Below, in pieces: positions 35,880-42,861 of a DNA stretch of 64,000 nucleotides. The notes beneath the pieces were generated by a model. It was not told where the DNA came from. It was given only the letters and a program-made list of their open reading frames with translations, and did no database searches. How positions within the stretch are numbered: the stretch's first letter is position 1; every line of letters begins with the position of its first letter. The translations under genes and the position numbers were made by a program. This DNA comes from Microbacterium gubbeenense DSM 15944 (GTDB lineage Bacteria; Actinomycetota; Actinomycetes; Actinomycetales; Microbacteriaceae): assembly GCF_000422745.1 (NCBI RefSeq), contig NZ_AUGQ01000002.1, positions 62,001 through 126,000 on the forward strand. Direction: 5' to 3'.

Positions 35880-37087
35880 CGGTCTGCCGCCTTTCCGAAT
35901 GCGCTCTCGCTGTCTTGGTACGGGGATCCGCCGGTGACGTTGTCGCCGCGATTCGCGTTCGGCCGCGGCTGACGCGGTGCGGCGTCGCCGTACTTGGCGG
36001 TGACGAGCGCCGCGTGCGTCGGACCATCGGGCACATTCGCCGGCCGGTTCTTCTGCAGCTCGCGGCGCAGCACGGGCACGACCTCTTCGCCGAGGAAGTC
36101 GATCTGCTCGAGAACGATCTTGAGCGGCAGGCCGGCGTGGTCCATGAGGAACAGCTGGCGCTGATAGTCGCCGAAGGTGTCGCGCATGGCCGCATAGCGG
36201 TCGATCACCTGCTGCGGGGATCCGACGGTGAGCGGCGTCATCTCGGTGAAGTCCTCCATCGCGGGGCCGTTGCCGTAGACCGGAGCCGCGTTGAAGTACG
36301 GGCGGAACTGGTCGACCGCATCCTGCGAGTTCTTCGCCATGAACGCCTGACCGCCGAGGCCGACGATCGCCTGTTCGGGGGCGCCGTGGCCGTAGTGCGC
36401 GAAGCGCTGACGATACAGCGCGATGAGCCGCTGGTAGTGCTCCCTCGGCCAGAAGATGTTGTTCGCGAAGAAGCCGTCTCCGTAGTACGCGGCCTGCTCC
36501 GCGATCTCGGGCGTGCGGATGGAACCGTGCCACACGAACGGCGGCACATCATCGAGGGGGCGCGGGGTCGAGGTGAACCCGTTCAGCGCCGTGCGGAACT
36601 TCCCGTCGAAGTCGACGACGTCCTCCCGCCACAGGCGGTGCAGCAGCTGGTAGTTCTCGATCGCGAGGGGAAGGCCCTGGCGGATGTCCTTGCCGAACCA
36701 CGGGTAGACCGGACCAGTGTTGCCGCGGCCCATCATGAGGTCCATGCGGCCGCCTGACAGGTGCTGCAGCATCGCGTAGTCTTCCGCGATCTTCACGGGG
36801 TCGTTCGTCGTGATGAGCGTCGTCGAGGTCGAGACGATGAGCCGCTCGGTCTGCGCCGCGATGTAAGCCAGCGTCGTAGTGGGCGACGACGAGAAGAACG
36901 GCGGGTTGTGGTGCTCGCCGATCGCGAACACATCGAGCCCCGCGTCCTCCGCGTGCTTCGCGATCGTGACAGCGTCGCGGATGCGCTGGGCTTCGCTCGG
37001 CGTCTCGCCCGTGACCGGGTTCTGCGTGACGTCGCTCACGCTCATCAGCCCGAACTGCATCGCCTGCGAGGTGGTGGTGTCGCTCAT
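35876..37087 (-). CDS. Luciferase-like monooxygenase, CE1758 type
   Basis: 403 residues. Seen: AEDAGLDVFAIGEHHNPPFFSSSP, STTLITTNDPVKIAEDYAMLQHLSGGRMDLMMGRGNTGPVYPWFG, and VGSPQQVIDRYAAMRD. FMN-dependent, TIM-barrel; natural substrate of this family is unknown. ATG 37087 is preferred because GGGGAG stands at the right distance; an in-frame ATG seven codons upstream would place that site inside the gene. Operon with the FMN reductase downstream. Confidence 0.9.
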   Translation of the reverse strand: MSDTTTSQAMQFGLMSVSDVTQNPVTGETPSEAQRIRDAVTIAKHAEDAGLDVFAIGEHHNPPFFSSSPTTTLAYIAAQTERLIVSTSTTLITTNDPVKIAEDYAMLQHLSGGRMDLMMGRGNTGPVYPWFGKDIRQGLPLAIENYQLLHRLWREDVVDFDGKFRTALNGFTSTPRPLDDVPPFVWHGSIRTPEIAEQAAYYGDGFFANNIFWPREHYQRLIALYRQRFAHYGHGAPEQAIVGLGGQAFMAKNSQDAVDQFRPYFNAAPVYGNGPAMEDFTEMTPLTVGSPQQVIDRYAAMRDTFGDYQRQLFLMDHAGLPLKIVLEQIDFLGEEVVPVLRRELQKNRPANVPDGPTHAALVTAKYGDAAPRQPRPNANRGDNVTGGSPYQDSESAFGKAADR

Positions 37088-37162
37088 CGTGTCTCCCCTA
37101 CTTTCCATGCAGCTGAATATACAAGATGAAACGCGCTCGCCGCTGAACTATTCCCAGGAACG

Positions 37163-37197
37163 CGAAAACCCGCCTCACACCGTGAGACGGGTTTTCG
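37163..37197 (-). terminator. Terminator after rpsO
   Basis: CGAAAACCCG and CGGGTTTTCG pair as outer stem, extended by CTCAC/GTGAG, with a 3-4 base loop. Nearly symmetrical, so it could act on both strands. Confidence 0.88.
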
Positions 37198-37225
37198 AGA
37201 AGTCGATTGAACGCTGGGCGCTCTG

Positions 37226-37248
37226 CTTCTGCTGCTACTGGTTCGTCG
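37226..37248 (-). other. Short 3' region of rpsO
   Basis: Untranslated segment between the rpsO stop and its terminator, with no gene. Confidence 0.3.
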
Positions 37249-37518
37249 TTAGCGACGAAGGCCCAGGCGCGCGATCAGCGCACGGTAGCGTGCGATGTCG
37301 ACGCGCTGGAGATAGCCGAGCAGACGGCGGCGCTGACCGACGAGCAGGAACAGGCCACGACGCGAGTGGTGGTCGTGCTTGTGCTCCTTGAGGTGCTCCG
37401 TCAGGTCGAGGATGCGACGCGACAGCATCGCAACCTGCACCTCGGGGGATCCGGTGTCACCGGGGTGCGTCGCGTACTCTTCGATGATCGACTTCTTGAC
37501 TGCTGCTTCAAGTGCCAT
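37249..37518 (-). CDS. rpsO: 30S ribosomal protein S15
   Basis: 89 residues, the universal S15 length. Seen: [19 protein letters not shown] and [20 protein letters not shown], which contact 16S rRNA and S6/S18. ATG 37518 has GAGAGGGGATC upstream. Stands alone with its own promoter and terminator rather than next to pnp. Leader of about 90 bases. Confidence 0.98.
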   Translation of the reverse strand: MALEAAVKKSIIEEYATHPGDTGSPEVQVAMLSRRILDLTEHLKEHKHDHHSRRGLFLLVGQRRRLLGYLQRVDIARYRALIARLGLRR

Positions 37519-37609
37519 AGAAATTGATCCCCTCTCTGCTTGTTGCGCGGTGCCCTGCGCCTGATGCGCGAGCTCTCTTTATCCGCGGCCGTTGGACGGC
37601 AACCTCAGA

Positions 37610-37615
37610 AGTTTA
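37610..37615 (-). promoter_or_regulatory. -10 candidate of rpsO (TAAACT)
   Basis: TAAACT on the minus strand about 90 bases before the rpsO start. The leader contains GCCGTccaACGGC, a small hairpin that could be part of an S15 autoregulatory site. Confidence 0.4.
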
Positions 37616-37649
37616 CCCTACGAACGCGCGCGAACACTCCACGCATGCA

Positions 37650-37681
37650 AAAGGCGGGGACCCGTGAGGATCCCCGCCTTT
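37650..37681 (-). terminator. Terminator after the FKBP gene
   Basis: AAAGGCGGGGA and TCCCCGCCTTT form an 11-bp stem with a 10-base loop, 12 bases past the stop. Confidence 0.9.
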
Positions 37682-37693
37682 GCGCCTCGCGTC

Positions 37694-38062
37694 TTACGCG
37701 TCGATCAGATCGATGATGAAGATGAGGGTCTTGCCGCCGAGGAAGTGGCCGGACCCCGCGGGGCCGTATGCCAGTGCCGGCGGGATGGTCAGCTTGCGGC
37801 GACCGCCGACCTTCATGCCGGGGATCCCCTCCTGCCAGCCCTTGATGAGCATGCCGAGCGGGAACTGCGCGGCCTCGCCGCGGCTCCACGACGAGTCGAA
37901 CTCCTCGCCGGTGTCGTACTCGACGCCGGCGTAGTGGATCGTGACGGTGGCGCCGGGCTTCGCTTCGGATCCATCACCGACGATGATGTCCTGGATCTCC
38001 AGCTGATCGGGGGCCGGCCCCTCGGGTGCGTCGAACTCGGGCTTCGTGCGATCTGCAGTCAT
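37694..38062 (-). CDS. FKBP-type peptidyl-prolyl cis-trans isomerase
   Basis: 122 residues, one cytoplasmic FKBP domain with no signal peptide. Seen: VTIHYAGVEYDTGEEFDSSWSRG, FPLGMLIKGWQEGIPGMKVGGRRKLTIPP, YGPAGSG and LIFIIDLI, covering the active-site pocket. Speeds proline isomerisation in protein folding. ATG 38062 with GATAGAGG upstream. Confidence 0.95.
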   Translation of the reverse strand: MTADRTKPEFDAPEGPAPDQLEIQDIIVGDGSEAKPGATVTIHYAGVEYDTGEEFDSSWSRGEAAQFPLGMLIKGWQEGIPGMKVGGRRKLTIPPALAYGPAGSGHFLGGKTLIFIIDLIDA

Positions 38063-38134
38063 GCCTCTATCTTCACCGAACGCCCGCTGAAGGTGAACCG
38101 AATGCGCTATGGGCGAAACCCGCCCCACAAAAGA

Positions 38135-38182
38135 ACCAGCACCTGGGTCTCGGCAAGGCCGGAGAACCTGTCAGGTGCTGGT
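38135..38182 (-). terminator. Extended hairpin terminator after the PrsW gene
   Basis: Outer stem ACCAGCACCTG/CAGGTGCTGGT (11 bp) encloses an inner stem GGT-CTC-GGC/GCC-GAG-ACC with two single-base bulges and a CTT loop. On the minus strand it is followed by TCTTTTGT. A wider ATGGGCG/CGCCCAT pair flanks it. Confidence 0.75.
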
Positions 38183-38240
38183 CTATGCCCAATACCATCG
38201 CCCATCCGCCGACGCGTGTCAAGAGCCCGCGATCGAAAGG

Positions 38241-39434
38241 TTATGTGCCGATCGGTGCCAACAGCTCGGCCCGCGTGAGCATCATGCGCTGCAGCAGCGC
38301 CCGTTCGTCGGCGGCCGCTCCCGGATCCTTGCCGGTCAGGGCGCGCTGGCGCGCCCATGCGAGGCGAGCGCCGTCGAAGATGAACTGCTCCATAATGGGG
38401 CGGCGGTCCCCCGGCAGCGAACGAGCCCACAGAAGGCCCGCCCTGCGCCCGTGCGAGGTGGAGAGCATGTCGGCCTCGTGAGAGGTGAACCACCCGGCAT
38501 GCACGTAGTCCTGCAGCCGTTCGCGCCGGATCTGCAGCTCCTCGCTCCGGATCCGGATCGCGACGATCAGGAACACGACGAACAAGGGCACCTGCAGCAG
38601 AACGTACGGCAGGTAGAACCCCGCGAACTGCGCCGACGCGTTCCAGAACGCGTGCAGCGCGATCGCGACGAGCAGGCCGAGGAACCAGGGCAGCCACACA
38701 GGCCTCGCGCGGCGCACCGCGAGCCCGACGGCGAAGCCGCACGCCGCCGTGAACATGATGTGGGCGAACGGCGAGAGCACGGCACGGATGAAGAACACGG
38801 CGGTGAGCCCGCCAACGCCGCCTTCGGCGAGCGCCTCGATGAAGTACTTCACGTTCTCGCCGAGCGCGAAGCCTGCGCCGATGAGTCCGCCGTAGATGAT
38901 GCCGTCGAGCGCCCCGTCGAGAGCGCGGCGCGCCATCGCGAGCACCACGAGGATCCCGGCGCACTTGAGCGTCTCTTCGACGATCGGCGCCTGCACGACC
39001 CCGCTGAACCACTCGATGTCTCGCACGATGGGGAACGAGCGCCACACGAAATCGCCGATGATGATCGTGACGATCACGGCGACGAACGCTCCCCACGCCG
39101 CGGCGACGAGCATCAGGCCCTTCGGTTCGGGCTCCCACCGATCGAGCCACATCAGCCCCATCACCACGCCGCCGAAAGGGACGAACGCGAGGATCGAGGC
39201 GAGCACCGGCGCGACCGCGCCGTAGACGGTGACGAAGAACCCGAGCGTTGCGAGGGCGAAGATGCCGACGAGGAGCCACACCCACGGCCACACCGTGCGC
39301 CCCTGACGCAGCAGGCGCGGCGGCGCGACCGGGAGGTGCGGCTCGCCGACCGGCGCATCAGAGATGAGCGCACCCGCCCGCCGACGCCGGCTGGAGAAAG
39401 CGCGCCCGTCGGATCCCGCATCGAAATAGGCCAT
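38241..39434 (-). CDS. PrsW-family intramembrane metalloprotease-like protein
   Basis: 397 residues, about eight membrane helices followed by a cytoplasmic tail of about 100 residues. PrsW hallmarks: APIVEETLKCAGIL (EE pair), GFALGENVKYF, the His in FAHIMFTAACGFAVG and HAFWNASA. PrsW proteins cleave anti-sigma factors in the membrane in some bacteria; the target here is unknown. ATG 39434 is eight bases after TAGAAT with no ribosome site. Divergent from the FAH-family gene. Confidence 0.88.
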   Translation of the reverse strand: MAYFDAGSDGRAFSSRRRRAGALISDAPVGEPHLPVAPPRLLRQGRTVWPWVWLLVGIFALATLGFFVTVYGAVAPVLASILAFVPFGGVVMGLMWLDRWEPEPKGLMLVAAAWGAFVAVIVTIIIGDFVWRSFPIVRDIEWFSGVVQAPIVEETLKCAGILVVLAMARRALDGALDGIIYGGLIGAGFALGENVKYFIEALAEGGVGGLTAVFFIRAVLSPFAHIMFTAACGFAVGLAVRRARPVWLPWFLGLLVAIALHAFWNASAQFAGFYLPYVLLQVPLFVVFLIVAIRIRSEELQIRRERLQDYVHAGWFTSHEADMLSTSHGRRAGLLWARSLPGDRRPIMEQFIFDGARLAWARQRALTGKDPGAAADERALLQRMMLTRAELLAPIGT

Positions 39435-39442
39435 CGGCTCGA

Positions 39443-39448
39443 ATTCTA
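39443..39448 (-). promoter_or_regulatory. -10 element of the PrsW gene (TAGAAT), leaderless start
   Basis: TAGAAT on the minus strand, eight bases before ATG 39434. Confidence 0.45.
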
Positions 39449-39484
39449 TGGGGAAGCGACACCCTCTGCGATCAGCGCCGCCGA

Positions 39485-39490
39485 TAGGCT
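39485..39490 (+). promoter_or_regulatory. -10 element of the FAH-family gene (TAGGCT), leaderless start
   Basis: TAGGCT six bases before ATG 39497; back to back with the PrsW promoter in a 62-base gap. Confidence 0.5.
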
Positions 39491-39496
39491 GGATCC

Positions 39497-40360
39497 ATGC
39501 GTTTCGCCCACGTCGTGCTTCCTGATTCAGACTCTCCCGTGCTCGCACACGTGACCGACGACGGCGTCGTCGCCGTTTCGTCGCTCGTGGCGGGAGGACC
39601 GTCGACGCTCGAGCAGCTGATCGCGGGCGGCGATGACCTGCTGCGCAGCGTCGAGCGCGCCGCGCAGAGCGCCGAGCGGATTCGCGTCGAGGACGTCGCG
39701 TTCGGGCCCGCCGTGCTCGCTCCCCCGTCGATCATGGCGGTCGGGCTGAACTACTCGGCGCACGCGGGCGAGCTCAGCCTCAAGAGCGACGACACCCCGA
39801 CCGTCTTCACGCTCTGGCCGAACTCGCTGGCGGCACACGAGGGCACCACCACGTGGTCGCGCGCGCAGACCGAGTCGGTCGACTACGAGGCCGAGCTCGG
39901 CGTGATCATCGGCCGCGCCGCGAGGGACGTCTCGGTCGAGGACGCCCTCGACCACGTGTTCGGATACACCGTCGTCAACGACATCTCCGCGCGCAACATC
40001 CAGTACTCCGAGGCGCAGTGGTGCCGCTGCAAGTCGCTCGACGGCTTCACCCCCGTGGGCCCGTACGTCGTGACGGCCGACGAGATCCCCGACCCGCAGG
40101 CGCTGAAGATCTGGACCCGCATCGGCGACGAGATGCTGCAGGACGCGACAACGGCGCAGATGATCCGCTCGGTCGCGACGCTCATCTCGCACCTGTCGCG
40201 GGGCATCACGCTGCTTCCGGGAACGCTCATCTCGACGGGTTCCCCCGGCGGATCCGGGTACTCGCGCACGCCGCAGGTACTGCTCGCCGACGGCACGACC
40301 GTCTCGGTCGGCGTCGAGCACATCGGCGAGCTGACCACCCACTGCCGCACGACGGAGTAG
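39497..40360 (+). CDS. Fumarylacetoacetate hydrolase (FAH) family protein
   Basis: 287 residues. The FAH catalytic fold is clear: IMAVGLNYSAHAGE, metal-binding VDYEAELGVIIGRAARDV (E-x-E pattern), GYTVVNDISARNIQ, KSLDGFTPVGPYVV and STGSPGGSGYSR. Family members hydrolyse or decarboxylate 2-oxo acids (acylpyruvase, oxaloacetate decarboxylase, catechol-pathway hydratase). The exact substrate cannot be told. Leaderless start at ATG 39497. Convergent with aspA. Confidence 0.92.
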   Translation: MRFAHVVLPDSDSPVLAHVTDDGVVAVSSLVAGGPSTLEQLIAGGDDLLRSVERAAQSAERIRVEDVAFGPAVLAPPSIMAVGLNYSAHAGELSLKSDDTPTVFTLWPNSLAAHEGTTTWSRAQTESVDYEAELGVIIGRAARDVSVEDALDHVFGYTVVNDISARNIQYSEAQWCRCKSLDGFTPVGPYVVTADEIPDPQALKIWTRIGDEMLQDATTAQMIRSVATLISHLSRGITLLPGTLISTGSPGGSGYSRTPQVLLADGTTVSVGVEHIGELTTHCRTTE

Positions 40361-40435
40361 CTCCGTACCGTGTCCCACTTGGTGCGGCTCTGAGCGCCCT
40401 GCTCCCGCGCCGAGCGGAACACGATAGAGGCGGGG

Positions 40436-41884
40436 TTACGGCAGGTCTTCGGGGGCGATGATCGGGATCGCCGTGGTCGCCGGCTCGAGGCCGATCAGGC
40501 GGCCGGGGCGCAGCCGCTTCGTGACCTCCGCGCGATCCATCAGCCCCGCCTCGACGACGAGGTCGGCGACGTCCTTGCCGGTCAGCAGCGCCGTCTTCGC
40601 GAGCGCCGCCGCCGAGGAATAGCCGATGTACGGCGTCAGCGCCGTGATGACGCCGACGCTCTGGCCGACCATGGCTCCGAGGCGCTCGGTGTTCGCGGTG
40701 ATGCCGTCGACGCAGTTCACGCGCAGCGTGCGCATCGCCTGGCGCATCCAGGTGATCGACTGGAACAGCGCGTGCCCGATGACGGGCTCGAACGCATTCA
40801 GCTGCAGCTGACCGGCCTCGGCCGCCATCGTCACCGTCATGTCGTTGCCGACGACCGCGAACGCGACCTGGTTGACGACCTCGGGGATCACGGGGTTGAC
40901 CTTGGCCGGCATGATCGAAGATCCGGCCTGCTTCGCGGGCAGGTTGATCTCGCCGAACCCGGCCTGCGGCCCCGACGACAGCAGCCGCAGGTCGTTGCAG
41001 ATCTTCGACAGTTTGATGGCCGAGCGCTTGATCGAGCTGGAGAACGACATGAACGCGCCGGTGTCGCTCGTGGCCTCGATGAGGTCGCCCGCGGTGCGCA
41101 GCGGCAGGCCCGAGATCTCCGAGAGGTGGCGGCGCACCGACTCGCCGTAGCCCGGCGTCACGTTGATCCCCGTGCCGATCGCCGTCGCGCCCATGTTGAT
41201 CTCGTGCAGCAGCACGGAGTTGTCGGTGAGCCGCTGGAGGTCCTCGCGCAGCGTCGTCGCGAAGCCGTGGAACTCCTGCCCGAGCGTCATCGGCACCGCA
41301 TCCTGCAGTTGGGTGCGCCCGACCTTCAAGATGTCGTTGAACTCGCGCCCCTTGGCGCTGAACGCCTGGCTGAGTTTGTCGAGCTCCTCGAGCTGAGAGA
41401 CGTGCGCGAGCAGGATCCCGATCTTCAGCGCCGTCGGGTAGACGTCGTTCGTCGACTGCGATCGGTTGGTGTGATCCGTCGGCGACAGGTAGGCGTAGTC
41501 GCCCTTCTCGCGCCCCGCCATCTCGAGCGCAACGTTCGTGATGACCTCGTTGGCGCACATGTTCGTCGATGTTCCGGCGCCGCCCTGGATCACGCCGACC
41601 GCGAACTGGTCGTGGAACTCACCGTCGATCACCCGCTGGCTCGCCCGGTCGATGAGGTCGGCGCGGTCGGCATCGAGCGCACCGACCTGCTTGTTGGCGC
41701 GCGCCGCGGCCTGTTTGACCATGGCGAGGGCCGTCACGAGCTCGGAGTAGACCGAGATCTCGCGCTTCGTGATGTCGAAGTTCTCTCGAGCTCGAAGGGT
41801 GTGTATGCCCCAATAAGCATCGGCGGGGATCTCCCGCGAGCCCAGGGAATCGGATTCTGTACGCGTCGTCGCGATGTGTTCCAT
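40436..41884 (-). CDS. aspA: Aspartate ammonia-lyase
   Basis: 482 residues, aspartase/fumarase superfamily. Signature GSSIMPAKVNPVIPEV (flexible loop with catalytic Ser) near residues 330-345, QSTNDVYPTALKI and VGRTQLQDAVPMTLGQEF. The GGAGTSTNMCANEVI wording favours aspartase over fumarase. Interconverts aspartate with fumarate and ammonia. ATG 41884 is six bases after TATCCT, so it is leaderless; upstream in-frame extension is not conserved. Confidence 0.9.
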   Translation of the reverse strand: MEHIATTRTESDSLGSREIPADAYWGIHTLRARENFDITKREISVYSELVTALAMVKQAAARANKQVGALDADRADLIDRASQRVIDGEFHDQFAVGVIQGGAGTSTNMCANEVITNVALEMAGREKGDYAYLSPTDHTNRSQSTNDVYPTALKIGILLAHVSQLEELDKLSQAFSAKGREFNDILKVGRTQLQDAVPMTLGQEFHGFATTLREDLQRLTDNSVLLHEINMGATAIGTGINVTPGYGESVRRHLSEISGLPLRTAGDLIEATSDTGAFMSFSSSIKRSAIKLSKICNDLRLLSSGPQAGFGEINLPAKQAGSSIMPAKVNPVIPEVVNQVAFAVVGNDMTVTMAAEAGQLQLNAFEPVIGHALFQSITWMRQAMRTLRVNCVDGITANTERLGAMVGQSVGVITALTPYIGYSSAAALAKTALLTGKDVADLVVEAGLMDRAEVTKRLRPGRLIGLEPATTAIPIIAPEDLP

Positions 41885-41890
41885 GCCCTC

Positions 41891-41896
41891 AGGATA
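41891..41896 (-). promoter_or_regulatory. -10 element of aspA (TATCCT), leaderless start
   Basis: TATCCT on the minus strand, six bases before ATG 41884. Confidence 0.5.
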
Positions 41897-41949
41897 GGTG
41901 ACGTTCAATGTCGAATCTCCTGCCGCGCGGGCCCGCGCGCCGGTGCCCG

Positions 41950-42840
41950 TCACGCGCGCTTGCGCGAGAAGAAGTCGAGCCGTTCTTCCGGCGTCATCGC
42001 CTCCAGGCGCTGGTACCACGCAGGGGTGAAGAACTCCGCGGGATCCGCGGCGGCGACCGGCACGACCGTACTGGTCACCTGATCGTCGTACACGTGCACG
42101 AGATGGAACGACTGCCCCGCGTCCATTCCATTGATCTGGCGCGAGGGTCGGGCCACGTCCATCGTGTAGCAGCTCGCCGCGGCCACGAACGTCGGGACAC
42201 CCGCGAAGCTGCCGCTCATCGAGTAGTGCAGGTGCCCCGCGAGGATCGCGCGCACGTCGGATCCTTCGATCGCCTCGGCGAAAGCCGTTTGGTTCTGCAG
42301 TTCCAGGATGTCGAACATCGGCACGTGGCTCGGCAGCGGCGGGTGGTGCAGCGCGAGGATCGTGCCGCGCGGCGCGGGCTTGTTCAGCTTGTCGCGCAGC
42401 CAGTCGAGCTGTTCGTCGTCGATGCGTCCGTGGTGCCAGCCCGGGACGGTGGAGTCGAGGGCGATGAGTCGCAGGCCATCGAGGTCGAATGCATGGCGGA
42501 TCGCCTTCTGCGAGTAGTCCTCCCCCAGCAGGTCGCGGCGCATCTCCGGGCGCTCGTCGTGGTTGCCCGCGATCCACATGATGGGGATCCCCATCCGCTC
42601 CGCGACCGGCTCGACCATGTCCTTCAGCGCGCGGTATGCGTCTGGCTCGCCGAGCTCGGTCAGGTCGCCGGTGATGACGAGGGCGCTGGCCCCCTCGACC
42701 CTCTGGATCCGGTCGAGCATCGCACGCAGATTCGCTCGGGTGTCGTACTCGCCGCCGAGCAGCCGATCGCCCGCCAACAGGTGTGTGTCGCTGATGTGGA
42801 TGAGCGTGTGGTGCGCGGGTTCGTGCTGACCGAACTTCAT
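41950..42840 (-). CDS. Calcineurin-like metallophosphoesterase (CpdA/Icc-like)
   Basis: 296 residues. Two-metal motifs in order: HISDTHLLAG, VITGDLTELG, WIAGNHDERPE, ALHHPPLP and AGHLHYSMSG. This set places it in the class III cyclic-nucleotide phosphodiesterase-like group (CpdA, GpdQ), hydrolysing cAMP or another phosphodiester. ATG 42840 is seven bases after TACCGT and has no ribosome site. Divergent from oligopeptidase B with only 21 bases between starts. Confidence 0.88.
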   Translation of the reverse strand: MKFGQHEPAHHTLIHISDTHLLAGDRLLGGEYDTRANLRAMLDRIQRVEGASALVITGDLTELGEPDAYRALKDMVEPVAERMGIPIMWIAGNHDERPEMRRDLLGEDYSQKAIRHAFDLDGLRLIALDSTVPGWHHGRIDDEQLDWLRDKLNKPAPRGTILALHHPPLPSHVPMFDILELQNQTAFAEAIEGSDVRAILAGHLHYSMSGSFAGVPTFVAAASCYTMDVARPSRQINGMDAGQSFHLVHVYDDQVTSTVVPVAAADPAEFFTPAWYQRLEAMTPEERLDFFSRKRA

Positions 42841-42847
42841 GCCACCA

Positions 42848-42857
42848 ACGGTAACGT
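42848..42857. promoter_or_regulatory. Shared symmetric -10 core ACGGTAACGT for two leaderless genes
   Basis: The ten bases contain TAACGT on the plus strand and TACCGT on the minus strand, sharing the central TA. The minus-strand box is seven bases from the phosphoesterase ATG (42840), and the plus-strand box four from ATG 42862 or seven from GTG 42865 of the oligopeptidase gene. RNA polymerase can occupy only one orientation at a time. Confidence 0.6.
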
Positions 42858-42861
42858 GGAC

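Noticed and set aside
30772..36195. A 1807-codon open frame on the minus strand
   Set aside because: Only its last 349 codons encode the FecCD permease. The rest runs out of frame through the neighbouring genes, including antisense to the esterase, an effect of high G+C codon bias.
38135..38182. Small SRP RNA or another known non-coding RNA
   Set aside because: The stem lacks the conserved GGAAG-type loop and A-rich motif of SRP RNA; a terminator is the simpler reading.
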